Shown here piece by piece: positions 31,084-44,083 of a stretch of 64,000 bases of DNA. Position numbers and translations under genes: made by a program. Position 1 is the first letter of the stretch. The number at the start of each line of letters is the position of its first letter. Origin of the DNA: Forficula auricularia (lineage: Eukaryota > Arthropoda > Insecta > Dermaptera > Forficulidae); contig JALMQS010000225.1 of the NCBI GenBank assembly GCA_024734495.1, positions 2,443,650 to 2,507,649 of the forward strand, in the 5' to 3' direction. The notes below the pieces were generated by a model that saw nothing but the letters and a program-made list of their open reading frames with translations, made no database searches and had not been told where the DNA came from.

Positions 31084-34000
31084 ATATTATCAAGAATTAT
31101 TAAGGATTTTTGACTGATAATAATAAAAATTGTCAGTGAATTTTAAATACATTAAAAAAATAAAATTTAGCATATTATCTGTTAATTTAAATTTCAAATT
31201 ATCAAAAATTTCAAAAATTATGAAAATTTAATAAATTACCTATAATTTTTTATAAGCCGAAACTGTATATGAATTCAGCGCTGTAAGACAGTTATCCGTA
31301 ATAAAAAGTATAGTTTAATATAATTAAAAGATTTGATTTTTTTAATTTAAATTTGGTCAATCTGACCTGTCTGAGTCTACAAGTAACTTCTTGAATTTTT
31401 CTTTTCTTATCTTAAATTATTATTATTATACTACTTCATAAAATTAGTACCATTAATTTTCAGGGAAATTAATTTAGCTGATAAAGAGGCGCGAGGTGCT
31501 ATCGAAAATATAATGGTTATTTCGAATTTTAATTTTTGTTTTAATAAAATTTTATAAATGATCAAATAACACAGCATTTATTTAAAATTTAAAATTATTG
31601 GATAATCCTTAATTTGTAAAAAAAATCAATTTAATTTTCATATATTCCTAATTCAAACACTTAAAAACATCATCATATTTTAAGGTCAAATTTTATTCAT
31701 TTTTATTTTAAGCTCGTTTTCATCTTCGGGCTAATTTCTTAAACTTTAAATTCAGAAGTATTTTAATACTAATAAAAATTTTTTCGAAATGTGTTTACAC
31801 CCAAAGAATTTAATTTTTTGTACCTAATTTCAAAACTATTTTTAATTAAAAATTTTTTTCTTTTATTTACTAATTTACGTATTTTTTTGCAAAATTTTCT
31901 CTTAATAAATCACTAAATATGAAGAAATATAAATTCTATATGTAACATTTACTTGATAGTAAATAAATCTATTTTATTAGGAATGTGATTTTCACAAAAA
32001 TCTCACATGGAATTCTTTATTAATCCCATCCAAATTTACTAAATATTAAAATAAAAATTCTTAAAAAAAAAAAAATAATAATGCCACATTCTTTGTAAAA
32101 TATACTTAAGACTGATTTAAAAAAAATAGTATAACATTTTTTGCTTAACTGGTATTATATACCAATATACCTATACCTATACACTTTAAAATCAGTTGGT
32201 GTAATTTCCAAATATTCAAAAGCAAGTAATATTATTTTAAATTATAGGTAAATAAATCAAACGACCATATAATTAATTATTTATTAATATCCTTTATTGT
32301 ATAATATATCGAAACCCTAAAACACACGCTTCTTTTCATATAATACCTTTGTAAATGGAATACCTTTATTAATTTTAACACCTTTAATCTTTGAATATTT
32401 TTTATAGTTATCTTTAATTATAAAACAAAAAGATTGAAAGATTCTTCGTTTAATTTTATTCAATTAACTATAATTTAGTTTTATATTAATTAAAAGCTAT
32501 ATTCCCCAAAATATTAAGTTAAGTTGGGTAATTTCAATGCGCATGAAAAACAGCGATTTTCCATTAGGTATATATAAATCTAAACATGTATACCTACGTT
32601 TCGTTTTTCCTATCTCTGTTTCAAATCAAATAACTTAATGTTTTATTTTAATGCTAATATTTCTCTTAAAAACTAATAATCTTTAGAATAATTATACCTA
32701 TATTAGTGTCTAACAGACCAAATTAGGTACTTTAACCAACACTTTTTTTATGAACAGATCGTAAAATATAATCGTTACATATCCAATACTCGTTAAAAAC
32801 GAGTAGTATTATGATGATTAGAACCGGATGATATTTTATCTTTTTCACTTCTCTTCTTTACCGACATTCTTCCTTCCCATACTTAACGCATTAAAAAGCT
32901 AAAATTTTCCTTGAAAGAGAATTATTACACTTTCAACCAAACAAGGTGGGTTTTAGAAAATAGTTAGTTAGAATTTTAATAAACCCCGAAGTTTTCATTT
33001 AATTAAGTAATTATAATCAATTAAACACATTTCCATAAGATTATGAGAAAAAATTTCCAGGCGGAGATTTTTAATAAAAAATCTTGAACTCTATCATTTA
33101 AATAAGTCATTAACAATTTAGCTAAACGATAACTTTCCTGGTTACAATATTTGAAAAAAAAATTTAATTACCAACATCATTGTAATTATTAATTCGATTT
33201 TGATTTCACTAATATAAATAATTACAGTAGAGCGGGTCTTATTCTTTTAAATAGTAACTAGACCAATATGCAGATGAATTTAAATAAAATCATTGATGAA
33301 TGAAAATGAATTGAATTAACAAGATAAATTATTTGATGAGCAGTTGTAATAAGTATTTATCTTAATTAATGTCGAAATCGTAGTTTATCTAAAACGCTCA
33401 TGAATAGAATAGGATTATTTACTTTCTTTGATGTTTTATTGCAAATGAATGGATAATTAATCAATCTTCAAAAGTACTACGGACAATATTGAATCTTTTT
33501 TTACAATCATAGTAAAATAATACTAAATATTGCCAAGATTTGTCCTTTCAACAACTGATAACCAATAAATAATTAACTGTGAAGCAAGTACTAATTACCA
33601 AACAATTTTATATTTATTTAATGTACACTACATGTAGGTATATAAAAAGAAGTTATAGATAAAAAGTATAGATTTTCTTCATTTAAATAAGTGGTAACTG
33701 ATTGAGCGTAAAATCGTTTGAATGTACTTTATTGATATAAAAAATATTCAAATTGAATTGAAAATGTTGATAAGTGGGATGATTTAGAGAGAAAAAAAAT
33801 TCTAAAAGCTTTGTAATATACTGAAATTCTGCGAATAAGAAATGTTAAATTAAAAAATAAATAAATAAAAAAATTAAATAAATTAACTGAAATAGATATA
33901 ATTTTATTTCTAATTATATGTTTTAAAAGTGATTTTAAATGTCATTATAATTAAGTACTTATTTTTATATACCTATAGCTATTTTTATTTTTATTTAACT

Positions 34001-35055
34001 ATTTTTCAAGCTAATGAAAATTTTTGTTTTACTAGAGTTTTCCATTAATGTAATTTTTTTAAAAGAATTTTACTTTAATTTATTTATTCAATATTGTCAA
34101 TTTCTTTTTTGTATCTGTATATTTGATAATCAATAATAATGATCATTCGATTAGAGTTACTTTCTAGAATCGGAATTAACGTAATTTTATATAGGCAAAA
34201 GTATATTTTGAAAAAATATACCTTTGTTTAAAATATCTTTCAATTTAAAAATAATTTAAAATACTAAATAATACAATTAGTGAAATATGGTTAAAAAAAT
34301 TTTCCTCACACAAGTTAATACTATAAGATGCTCAGATTTTTTTATTATACAAATGAGGTCTCTAATCTTTATTGTTGAGTCGATAACTTTGGAAATAATT
34401 GGTATCAAAAATCTCCACAATTCAAAAAACAAAAATAAAATATCTTAGATATTTTTCCCCCATGAATTCTAAATGCTATATTTACTAAAATACGAGTTTA
34501 TTTTAAAATAAAAAGTAATTTTGTTTTTTGTTCTTCGAAATTTGAGTGAATATTTTGGATTCCGTCATTAAAGTCTCCATTAAAAATATTTAACTACTCG
34601 TTTAACCTAATTGACTAAAGCTTTTATTAATAGTAAAAGGATTTGAACTAAATTCAAAATTGATTTTATAATGTTATTTATTTATTTATTTATTGAATTA
34701 AAAAATTTTATAATAAAATATACCATTAGGTACTAGAACTATATTTAAGAATATAATAAAAAATTAATTAATATATTATGAGATACCAATGAATGACTGA
34801 AATGTAATCTTCAACACTATAAAATTTATCATCAATGCTGATTTCTTTAATCGATTGATTATTATTATTTATTATAGTCGTGTTGATTTATTTATGTTTG
34901 CTTTTCCCGTCACCCTATTTGTATGATGCGTGTTGACTATCATTTGTTTGTCTTTGTGGTTTGTTATAAAACAAACAAAAAATAGAAGGATTAGAAACTA
35001 TTGAAATGATCTTTTACACCAAGAAAATAAATCATTATTTGAATCAAAAAAGTAC
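31084..35055. other. Long A+T-rich stretch without genes
   Basis: Four kilobases of A+T-rich DNA with no inverted-end pair, no frame with a family signature and no tRNA. Plausibly intronic or intergenic. Confidence 0.45.
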
Positions 35056-35829
35056 CCTTCATTTTTTGAAATTTAATTTTAATCTTCGCTTTTTTTTTTT
35101 GCAAATTTCATCGAATACGGGATCATTTACGTTATTTTTCAAATTTAACATTAGATTTTTAAAAAATATATTTTGTGACCTTCGCCTCAAAAGGATATTT
35201 CTTTGTGTGAGTTAGGGTAGGAGTCAGAAATTAAATCTTTTGACTTAAACTCCACAGTCTCTGTGATGGAAATCGACTATCTTCTACAATGAATCAGCCT
35301 GACCTAGATGAAAATCTTAAATTTCTCCTAATTCTATCGCTAATAAGCAACCTATGAATTCTTTATATCACTTTTAATTATTTCCTATCTTATGTATTGA
35401 GAGTTATTAGAAATGGATTAATCTAAAAATTCTCGATTCATCTTTATTTATTCCTTTTTTATATTATTTCTATTTTAATAGTACCTCAGCGAGAACAATT
35501 TTTATTCGACTAAAACTCGTCTGAACTTGTCTTTGACATGCTTGAACTGGAAAATAAACCAGGCAGAGACTTCAGACCTCCTATCGGCACCCTTTTCGGA
35601 AAAATAATTCATTTTAATTGGAACTATGCAACAATTTTATTTCAATTCGAGAACCCATACACTTTTCAAAATAAAAAGTGTTTTTTATAGAAATATTTGA
35701 AATAACGGATAATTTGAAAATTTAAAGATCCTCCTGAAATTTTGAAATTGACTATACTTATATTTATGAAAATACTCTAAATGTTTGAAATTTTAAGGAT
35801 GAGCCGCATCCAAAGCATCCACGCCACTG
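35056..35829 (-). mobile_element. hAT-like element, copy 2
   Basis: On the minus strand it starts CAGTGGCGTGGATGCTTTGG at 35829 and aligns along its length with the copy at 19408-20141 (shared ATTCAGGAGGATCTTTAAAT-like, TGACATGCTTGAACTGGAAA-like and GGATTAATCTAAAAATTC-like blocks). The left limit is set where similarity to the copy-1 end (AAATTTCAAAA) stops. The frame at 35006-35215 is not a gene. Confidence 0.75.
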
Positions 35830-35837
35830 ATATATAT

Positions 35838-37309
35838 ATACCTATTTTTTATAAATTCAAAGTTACTGAAACAATTATTTATATAGAAATTTAATTTCAA
35901 TTTCATTTTTGCCTATACTTTGAATATAAGCTACTTCTTTATCTATTAGATATACACTAGCTGTTTGTTTCTTTTTTAATTCACTTTTTGAAAATAAAAG
36001 ATATATTAATATTTTGATTAAAAAAATTTTATTTTAAACTATTTAGAAGAATATATAAATATAATGATAGATTAATTCATAGTTTCAATCTCTATAGATG
36101 CTTATAAAAATATTTTATTGCTTTAGAAGCATAATTAATTGATATTTTTGTATTAACCAAATAATAAGTAAAATAACCCAAGCTTTGAAATAGTAAATTT
36201 TTACTTTTCCATTTGAAAAAACTCCAACAAATTCGTTTTTATAAATAAACTCTCAGCTCTGTTGGAGCTAATTAATATTTTCCATCAAAAAAAAATTTAT
36301 TTATTTTTTCTAATCGGTATTTTTCCAAACAAAAATCCTGTCTTCTTCCTGAACGTAAATCCAATTAATCTCTCAGCATCACCATCATTCTCCATAAATA
36401 TTTTTACTCGAAATTCCCATTTTTCTTTCATTTTTAAATTTAACTCATCCATGAACTTCGTTCTTATTTTCATTTTTGGAAACTTGTAGGGTAATTTTCA
36501 TTGGATTCACAGGTATTTAGACTTCGGGAAAGTAAAAATAGTTGTGATATTTCTTCTCAAATAAAAAAAACGAAAAGTCGCAATTAATTTTATTCACCTA
36601 GTACAAATCCTTATTTAAAATTTAAAAGGATTGGATAAAAATTGCTTCATACTATACCGATAGTTATGTATTAAAAATATATAAAACGGAACCTTTAAGA
36701 TGAAACTTTGTTGTCTGTCTATCCGTCTGTCCCATTTTTATTCACATGAATGTAGCTTCTTATCATTAGCGCTAGAAACTTGAAATTTATCGAGTAGGTA
36801 TAGTTAATAGTAGAAATAATAATAATAATAATCCAATCGAGAAAGCCAAAAACAAATTAATATTTAGGCACCTCAACAACAAGGATCTTATAAAATATAT
36901 TTTTCGCACTGTAACTAAACACTGTGTCATTTGTGAATTTGTCATTTTGTAATTTTTATAGCTGCCTGCAAAATCACCCTGTTGTTTTCATAACTTGGGC
37001 TGCAAATTTAAGAATTTATGAAAATAGTACTTAATTTAAATAATTTCTATGAAATTTATATTGGTTACTGTTTAGAAGACTGATTAAAAAAATGATAATA
37101 GTTTAATATCATGTTGTTTAGATAATGAGTACCTACATACCTACAGATGAATAGTTCATTTAAAATTTGTTTAAACTATTACCCACTATATATTGTAATT
37201 TTTTTTTCTCAGTAACAATATTTACTGTATATGGATAAACATATCAATTAGTGTAGCAAACTCTAGAAGCGCAAGTCAGGATTTTTTATTTAATAAGTCA
37301 TTAATTATT
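35838..37309. other. No gene; TE-end fragment near 36660-36800
   Basis: 36675-36800 (AACGGAACCTTT, then TTGTTGTCTGTCTATCCGTC) resembles one end of a dispersed insect repeat whose other end type (AAAGTGCGAGTCGGACTTGC) appears at 38533. Only fragments are present. The rest is A+T-rich. Confidence 0.4.
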
Positions 37310-37312
37310 TAA

Positions 37313-38045
37313 TAGAGAGGCAGTCCAAGGATAATGAAAAATAAAATTCCTAATAAACTTATATAGGTATAAAAAAATTTTGGATCATCATTTTCATCCT
37401 TTTTATAAACCAATGTTTCTGAGGATCCTACATCGTTTAAGAAATCATTTACAAGAAAATTCCTTCCCAGAATCATCTATAGAATATTTTTTTTATATAA
37501 ACTAAAATATATATTCTAAGAATGATTCTGGCAAGAAATAACAATAATTTTTAAAAAGCTTGGTGTTAGTCCTATGTGAAATATTTTAAATAAGATTTAA
37601 TTAAAATACTATTACTTAGATTATTGGATAAAAAATACTTGGTAGGTTTCACATTAAACCAATAATTTAAAAAATGTTTCACCATGTACCAACACCAAAT
37701 TCCTTAAAAACTATTAATTAGGTTTAACAAATATATTTTATGCGTTTTATCTATATATATATATATTTCGGGTTATCAGCCAATCTTCAGGAGATACAAA
37801 AAGTTACTTATATACATCGAAATAAAACTAATAAAATATATTTGTATTATTTATGTGAAAACTACCTAGGATTTTAATTAACTCTTAAAAAATAACAATA
37901 TTCGAGTACTGTTAAAGTAAGTTTCTTGTATGTTTTCTTCTTTGATCCTTTTAAACCCTGAAGAAGAAGGGAAGATCCCCCATTTATTTTTCATTTATCC
38001 TTGGACTCATCAATTCTCCATTGAATTTCTACCAATCTGTCTCCA
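37313..38045. repeat. Inverted-repeat cluster of the AGTCCAAGGATAATGAA family
   Basis: 37325-37350 (GCAGTCCAAGGATAATGAAA) is inverted at 37984-38012. Between them a second fold-back (about 37545-37740) carries TTAAAAAGCTTGGTGTTAG and its inverted partner CCAACACCAAATTCCTTAAA. CCCTGAAGAAGAAGGGAAGA at 37961 is a truncated hammerhead-like 5' half. Related fragments lie at 41988-42130 and 58818-59000. Confidence 0.55.
37765..37796 (-). ncRNA. Hammerhead-like motif, degenerate (family 3)
   Basis: Minus strand: CUGAAGA, UUGGCUGAUAACCC, GAAAUAUAUAU. The two conserved blocks are present but stem II pairs only over GG/CC and no stem I was found. Confidence 0.25.
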
Positions 38046-38149
38046 AAAGAAAATTATTTTAATTAATTAATTAGTTTTTTTTAATAATATTGTTTAGAGA
38101 TATATAGTTTTTAAATAGTTTGGATGAAAGTTTGGAATTGTAGTTTGGA

Positions 38150-38345
38150 AATGGTTGATTGAGGCTGGCTGTGCCGTGGAGTAGGCAAGGCTGATGGCGG
38201 GAGCGGGCCTCGCCACGCCCGCCAGAGGCGGCCTCCTAGCGCCTGGGTGTGGCGAACGGAGCGGCGCGGCGGACCCCAGCCAGCCAAGCAGCATGGCGCG
38301 ACCGATGTGCTCAGCGCTCCAGCCAAAACAAACGATACCTATCAA
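38150..38345. promoter_or_regulatory. Isolated G+C-rich island (about 195 bp)
   Basis: An abrupt G+C-rich, CpG-containing patch (GGCGGGAGCGGGCCTCGCCA, GGAGCGGCGCGGCGGACCCC) within 10 kb of A+T-rich DNA. Two minus-strand frames cover it but are open only because of composition. It could be a promoter, a G+C-rich enhancer core or an isolated exon. Direction cannot be told. Confidence 0.3.
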
Positions 38346-41300
38346 GAAATAGCAAGAAATTTAATTCTTAATCTATTTCATTATATTCATGATTATATTT
38401 ATGTGATTACGGTTCTATGAATTTTCTAACTATTTGAAACAACGACAACTTAGCTGCAAAAATAAACACCGCAGCCATGAAAGTTTGACTATATTAGATA
38501 TAATTTTCTTTTAAATAAAATAAACAAGAAAAGTGCGAGTCGGACTTGCATTCCTGTCGTTCCGTATCTTATACTTAAAAAATATTTTAGATTCGTTTTT
38601 ATTTGACTTTGATATGGCGATTATAAGAAAGTTTGTTGAATTATTATATTCTATAATTTTTAGTTAAAACCCACTTCTGAACGTCGAAAAATAAAAAAAA
38701 ATAAAAATAAAAATTGGGCACTTAGGGGCGCACTCTAACACTTTTATTTTTGTGTGAATTATTATTATTTTTTAATGTAGCCTAATTCCACTTAAAGAGA
38801 TCCTTAGAAGGATACCTCACAACCGAAAAAGTTTTAATTTCAGACTCACAAAAAAATCGTCCCTTCCCAAAATAATATTACCTAATAAATTTATGTACAA
38901 TATCATGTTCTAACTAACTGTCAATTATCAATTTCTATACTTAAATAACTAAAATCTAGGCCTGTGCATACGGTACAAATAGACACCCAAAGATCATCAT
39001 CATAAAAGAGCTCTCTTTTTCAACTTTATTGGAAGGGAACCAAATAAACACTGCAGGATCATAAAAGATCTTCCATATTATGATTTATTTATAAGGAAAA
39101 CATCTACTTATATGTAGATATTAACTTTGAAATACATTAACTTATAGTTTTTCATTTTATGAAAAACTATACTTTAAGAAAAAATTTAAATAAACAAAAA
39201 TAAGTTATATATTAATTTATATGTTCATAGTATTTTCGATTGATTTACTATAAGCATTTTTGTTATTATTATCTCTAGTTAATAAATAAATTTATAGACA
39301 ATGTTAGGTAAAGATAAATAATTAATATTATTTATTTGTTAATAATAAATATTAAATTTTTAAATGATATTTAAATTATTTCATAGTTTCTTTTTTTTTT
39401 AAATTTATTAAACCTTAGGCAGGTATTAGATATAAGAATGCTCGTAAACTATACACCTGATGAATAAGAATCCAATAAATAAAATAGAGTAGAAGAAGAT
39501 ATTAGATAGAATAATTTGTGGTTAAAAAATAGCATTTAAATACGCAATATAAATAGCTATCGCTTTTTGATAATATTTAATATTTTCATTTTTTTGGTTT
39601 TCAAAAATACATTCTATATTTTAAAAAAATTTTAAACTGGCTTTTTTAATTCATTTAAGGAATTTTTTTTTTCTTATATAACTGTCAAAGAAAGTTCCAA
39701 ATTCAAAGTTCTTGATTAAAAATATATTCAAAATAAGACTCATTTTTTTTTAGTTATGCCTCTGAATATAGAAATTTTTTGAATATTGAATAAAAATTCA
39801 TTCCTCCCATTACCATCTGGGAAATTTGCGGAAGGGTAGGCACCACATTATCAAAAAGTTTTCACTTTTTACTCCATTTTTATATTGCCATCAGAAGAAA
39901 TACATGTGTAAAATTTCAATTAAATCAGAAACATATGTAGAAGTGATTCAAAATTATAGATTACAATATTTGGCCCTAACTAATTAAAAATCAAGTAAAA
40001 TAAAAAATTTTAATATAAACAATTCGTATCTATCCGTTGGGAAACAGCGCTAACTGGTGGTCAAAATAAAAACTAACACAATCGGGTCATATTTATTTTT
40101 ATTGTATAGGGAAAATTATTAAAAACCAACAAAAAACAAAACAAACAAGATAGATTATTATTAGTTTGTTGTTTACTATCTTATGCAATATTTTATAATA
40201 AATGCTTTTTTTAAATATTCTTCAGCATATCAATTTTGAAAAATTATCCTCGGCATGATTGATAAATGTGCAGTTTTTAGTTATATTTTTTACTACGAGA
40301 TTGTCTATTGGCAAGAACCACTTACCAATACTGAATTGGTGATTAAAATAAAAAGAATTTTATTTTTCCATTATCTATCAACGATCCCTTCCTAAGCGCT
40401 TTTCATATTGGTAAAAAAATAAATTGCTTAGAATCCCAGCCCCATGTGGAGCTTTCTTAGTCTCTGTTAGATTTTGTAAACATTCCCATCCCCTCCCTCT
40501 AAATTTCCTTGACCTAGTGGACTATAGAGTATGTCTGTCTGTCCTGTTCTATTCAGAGTTTTCCTAATTAAGTTGAAATAGTCAATAAGTCGTGTTATTT
40601 CCTTTCCACTTGTTCTCGGGGTGTCATAAATTTCATCTTCTTGGAGGGAATCTGTGCGCCGTTTAGACGAGCATATTTTATACGTCCTTTAGTCATTAAG
40701 CGACGAGCGTAGAAAAGAAATTCAAACGCCTATTCGACTGATATTTTCATTTGGATTTGATTAAAAAAAAAATATTTATTATACAAACGGATAATAAACT
40801 ACAAAAAACAACAACATTCGACTTTAATTGAGATGAAATTAAGTTGCAAACATATACTAAATATTTAAACGCAAATCCAATTAATTCATTGAAATAATTT
40901 GTCAAGAAAATCACATAAAATCAAAATAATTTCTTCATTCAATTTTATTTCTCACTTGCTGGGTTAACGAAGCAAAATAAAGATGAGCTTATGAATAATT
41001 TCTTTCAATAATTTAATATTTTTTGATAGGAGAAAATAAAAAAGAAATTATCTATTTTAAAAATCTCAAAATACTTTGGGTTTTTGAAGTAAATAGAAAG
41101 ATTCCTTAAATTAGACAAATTGTTTTCAATTAAATAAACTTTTAAAATATTATCTTCTGTATAGTACCTACCTATTTAAACTAGACGTTTTGTTTTGAGG
41201 CCATTCGAATATCAATTTTTTTGTATATTTTTTTAAATATTAATAAATAAATATAATATACCCAAAATTTTTATATCGAATATTTATTCTAATATTAAAA

Positions 41301-41640
41301 TGTTTGTTTTTAACGATTTTTAAGAAAATAAATATTTCGTCGCTGTTATATCAAAATAAAAAACTTCACTTTTCAGTAGCTAAGAAAAACTTCTAGGTAT
41401 TTTCTTTTGTATTAACCCTAAATAATTTGATTTGTTTTTAATTGAGTTCTATTATACAACAATTTGAGAGCAGATGTAGCTAATAAATACAAGTGTTTTT
41501 TTTTCAATAAAATTTTTTTGGTAATTTTTGATATAACAGTGCATTTAGAAAATTACCACATAACCATATTTTTTACTATGTATTATATAAATTAATACAA
41601 AATGAATCTCTTCAATTACTCCATCACATGAAGTGCCAAA
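38346..41640. other. Long A+T-rich stretch; balanced patch at 40600-40760
   Basis: 38525-38590 holds AAAAGTGCGAGTCGGACTTG, a fragment of a dispersed insect repeat. 40600-40760 is non-repetitive and more balanced. No genes seen. Confidence 0.4.
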
Positions 41641-41650
41641 AAACCAAACT

Positions 41651-41869
41651 CTATGACCAATTGCCATAGCTGTTTTCGCCTGTATGAATTAGTAGATGCC
41701 TTTTTAGATCAACTTTTTGTGAAAAACCCTTCTCGCATTGATCACAGACGAAAGGCTTTTCGCCAGTATGAATAAGTAAATGCTTTCTGAGAGATCCTTT
41801 TTCTGAAAAATCCGTCTCGCAGTGATTACAGACGAAAGCCTTAATATACCCACTCACAAATGTGGTCAA
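41651..41869 (-). CDS. C2H2 zinc-finger exon with two fingers
   Basis: Minus-strand frame of 72 codons ending in TAG at 41651-41653. It has two Kruppel-type C2H2 fingers: FVCNHCETDFSEKGSLRKHL with H-x3-H (LIH), then an HTGEKPF linker and FVCDQCEKGFSQKVDLKRHL. After the second HTGE linker the protein ends within eight residues (NSYGNWS). The first finger lacks the canonical HTGEKP linker upstream, and the sequence before it ends in an AG (TATATTAAG), so the true exon probably begins there rather than at the ATG. Such proteins are usually nuclear DNA-binding factors with many fingers; two is few, so this is a partial gene, a terminal exon or a decaying duplicate. It is closely related to the exon at 53716-53985 on the same strand. 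Confidence 0.6.
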   Translation of the reverse strand: MTTFVSGYIKAFVCNHCETDFSEKGSLRKHLLIHTGEKPFVCDQCEKGFSQKVDLKRHLLIHTGENSYGNWS

Positions 41870-41879
41870 TCCATATTGC

Positions 41880-42540
41880 AGATTTATTAAATATATCTAT
41901 TATGTAGAACACGATCAAAATTCTAAAACAATTTAAATTAAACTTATTAAAAACAATAAATATTTTACATTATATTACAAGTATTTTCTTGGAGACGGGA
42001 TAGATTCAATGGAGAATTAGTGGAGAGGCTCCCCGAGAATAATGAAAAGATTTGATTTTGTTAAATAATTTAATGGAACGTCATTTTTTATCTTTTAAAA
42101 ACCGATGTTTCAAACTTTTTCATGATTTAAATGTATAAAGGCCTGCAACCACCTCCATATTTTCTCTAATAGTGCTTTTTGGTGTTATACCTATAGCTCT
42201 GTTAAATGAGACAAGAAGGAGCTGCTCACAAGCTTTCTTTATGACTATTTTAAATCCTTAAGAAGGAAGGAAAATTCTCCAAAACGTCGGTTTAAAAAAA
42301 TGACTTTCCAATATATTACTTATTTTTATTGAAATTTGCTCTTTTCATTATACTTGTTGTCCCTTCTTCTAAAATCTCAATATGTTTAATTTTTTTTTTA
42401 CATTATTTTTATTTTAGATTACTATGATAATTATTATCGATGGCAATATTAATATATAGACACTGAAGCTGGAGTGAAAAGACGTCGGATTTCGATAAAT
42501 TGAAAATGACATTCCAATAAATTATTTATAATTTTATTAA
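41880..42540. repeat. Fragments of the AGTCCAAGG/ACGTCGG family in inverted arrangement
   Basis: ATTCAATGGAGAATTAGTGG at 42004 matches the inverted sequence at 37990-38030. AAACGTCGGTTTAAAAAAAT at 42281 is the inverted copy of ATCTTTTAAAAACCGATGTT at 42092, and a third copy (GACGTCGGATTTCG) is at 42481. 42257-42290 is a decayed hammerhead-like core (CUUAAGA, stem II GGA...UCC, AAAACGUCGG). Confidence 0.5.
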
Positions 42541-42800
42541 ATTGAAAGTTAATTTTTGCTGAGAGTAGCAGAATTTTTACAAATTAAAGGAGTCAATCAA
42601 GAGTGTGTCTTCTGCTGGAATAATAAATTTTTTAATTTATTTATAAAGAGACCATATTTTCGAGGGCTTTGCTCTCTTCATTAGTCTATTACAATTGATT
42701 CATAGGAATCCTCGAAACTATAGTCTCGTTATAAATAAATTTAAAAATTTATTATTCCTGCAGAAGACACACTCTTTTATTGTCTCCTTTAATTTATTAT
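42541..42800. repeat. Hammerhead-repeat family 1, head-to-head pair B
   Basis: The minus-oriented copy runs 42541-42702 (ATTGAAAGTTAATTTTTGCT ... TTCGAGGGCTTTGCTCTCTT ... TACAATTGATTCATAGGAA). A plus-oriented 3' half starts CCTCGAAACTATAGTCTCGT at 42710 and ends in the CAGAAGACACACTCTTTTAT tail. The minus core reads CUAAUGA, so G5 is lost and activity is unlikely. Confidence 0.75.
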
Positions 42801-43400
42801 TTTATTCACAATTTCTATTTTTCATTATCCTGAGGCTGTTTCCCCAAAAATTATTATTTTTAAAATTACTAATTTCAGTATTAAAAATATTTTTTTAGAC
42901 TTTTGAAAAGTTTCAAAGTCTAGTATAAAATATTTTTTATCTTTTTCAAAATTTTGATTGACTTTCCCAAAGTAAATTCACAAAGGGCCATCGAGTAAGA
43001 ATCTCTGGCTTAGATGAATCAATAATTCTAATTTTCTTTTCCGCCTCTTTCTTCCTCCCTTGCAGTGATTTGTTTATATTCCAACATGTGTATACTGATA
43101 CAGAGGGGCTTGAGGTGTGTTCTGGGGTTGAAATCAGGACAAGTAATATTTTATCAGACCTCTAAGGGATCTGCCTCTTCCATTGGACAGATAAATATCG
43201 GCAATTGCCGGGATTTAACATGAGCTTATTTCTTAGGCTTCTTAAAAAAAAGAGTGCATCTGAAATACACCCCTCAGGACCTGAGGCCATTTGCAACTAC
43301 TTGCAGAGGGCGAGAAAGCGATATGAGCCTAGGGGCAGCTAGGCCTCACGTTTTCTGCTCAAAATAAAATTAAAGATTTTATCACGAATGAGTAGATGTC
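42801..43400. other. Non-repetitive block with a strong 3' splice-site-like sequence
   Basis: CTCTTTCTTCCTCCCTTGCAG ending at 43066 is a long pyrimidine tract followed by CAG, an excellent 3' splice-site match. The sequence after it is open in one frame for about 33 codons (HVYTDTEGLEVC) and a GTGTGT donor-like word follows at about 43115. 43000-43340 is non-repetitive. Possible small exon on the plus strand, unproven. Confidence 0.2.
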
Positions 43401-43408
43401 ATTAAGAG

Positions 43409-43642
43409 CAGTGGCGGATCAAGTCATTCGGGGGCTCTAAGCGGTAAAATAACGGGGCCCTCAAAATGTCATACTTGTAATAGAATAAAATAATTTAAAA
43501 AATCGAGGTGTTGTTACGTTTCTAAAATTAAATAAGCACAAATGTTAGAAAACACTTTAGCACAATTGGCCTTTTTGGGCCCCCTTACAAGCACAGGACC
43601 CTTCGCAGATGCTCATTCTGCTTACCCTATGATCCGCCACTG
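43409..43642. mobile_element. hAT miniature, ends CAGTGGCGGATC
   Basis: CAGTGGCGGATCAAG at the left and GATCCGCCACTG at the right are inverted ends. The 8-bp flanks ATTAAGAG (43401-43408) and ATTGAGAT (43643-43650) match at 6 of 8 positions, as for an aged hAT duplication. 234 bp, no coding capacity. Confidence 0.85.
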
Positions 43643-43768
43643 ATTGAGATGCACAATTTATTACAAAATATCACTCGGTCTGCTCTTTTTTAAATTTTTA
43701 TTCGGGTTTAGAAATGTCTGAAACGTAAAGAATTTTCAAACATTACTTTTTGGAGTGTATGTGTTTCT

Positions 43769-44075
43769 CAGAGCCGGACAGGGTCTTTTGTCAGGGGGGG
43801 AGCTTGAATTTGCCGCTGCTCCCCCTTCCAAATTCTATATAAAACAAGTAAAGTATACAAAAAATAGTAAATGGGTTATAATAAACAATCATATTCATCG
43901 TTGCTAACTTATTATAACACGTTGATATATGCTCTCCTAAGTTTTGTATAATTTTCTATAAATTAATTGTGATTCAGTGAGTTTTATTGTGCAAATATAC
44001 TACTACGAAAAAACTCCCGCTTCCCAAAATTAAAATTTTCCTCCAGGGGCTCGTGCGCCCCTAGATCCGGTCTTG
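43769..44075. mobile_element. hAT-like miniature, ends CAGAGCCGGA
   Basis: The left end CAGAGCCGGACAGGG and the reversed right end CAAGACCGGATCTAGGGG pair imperfectly. The 8-bp flanks GTGTTTCT (43761-43768) and CTGTTTGT (44076-44083) agree at 6 of 8 positions. 307 bp, no coding capacity. Older than the neighbour at 43409. Confidence 0.65.
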
Positions 44076-44083
44076 CTGTTTGT

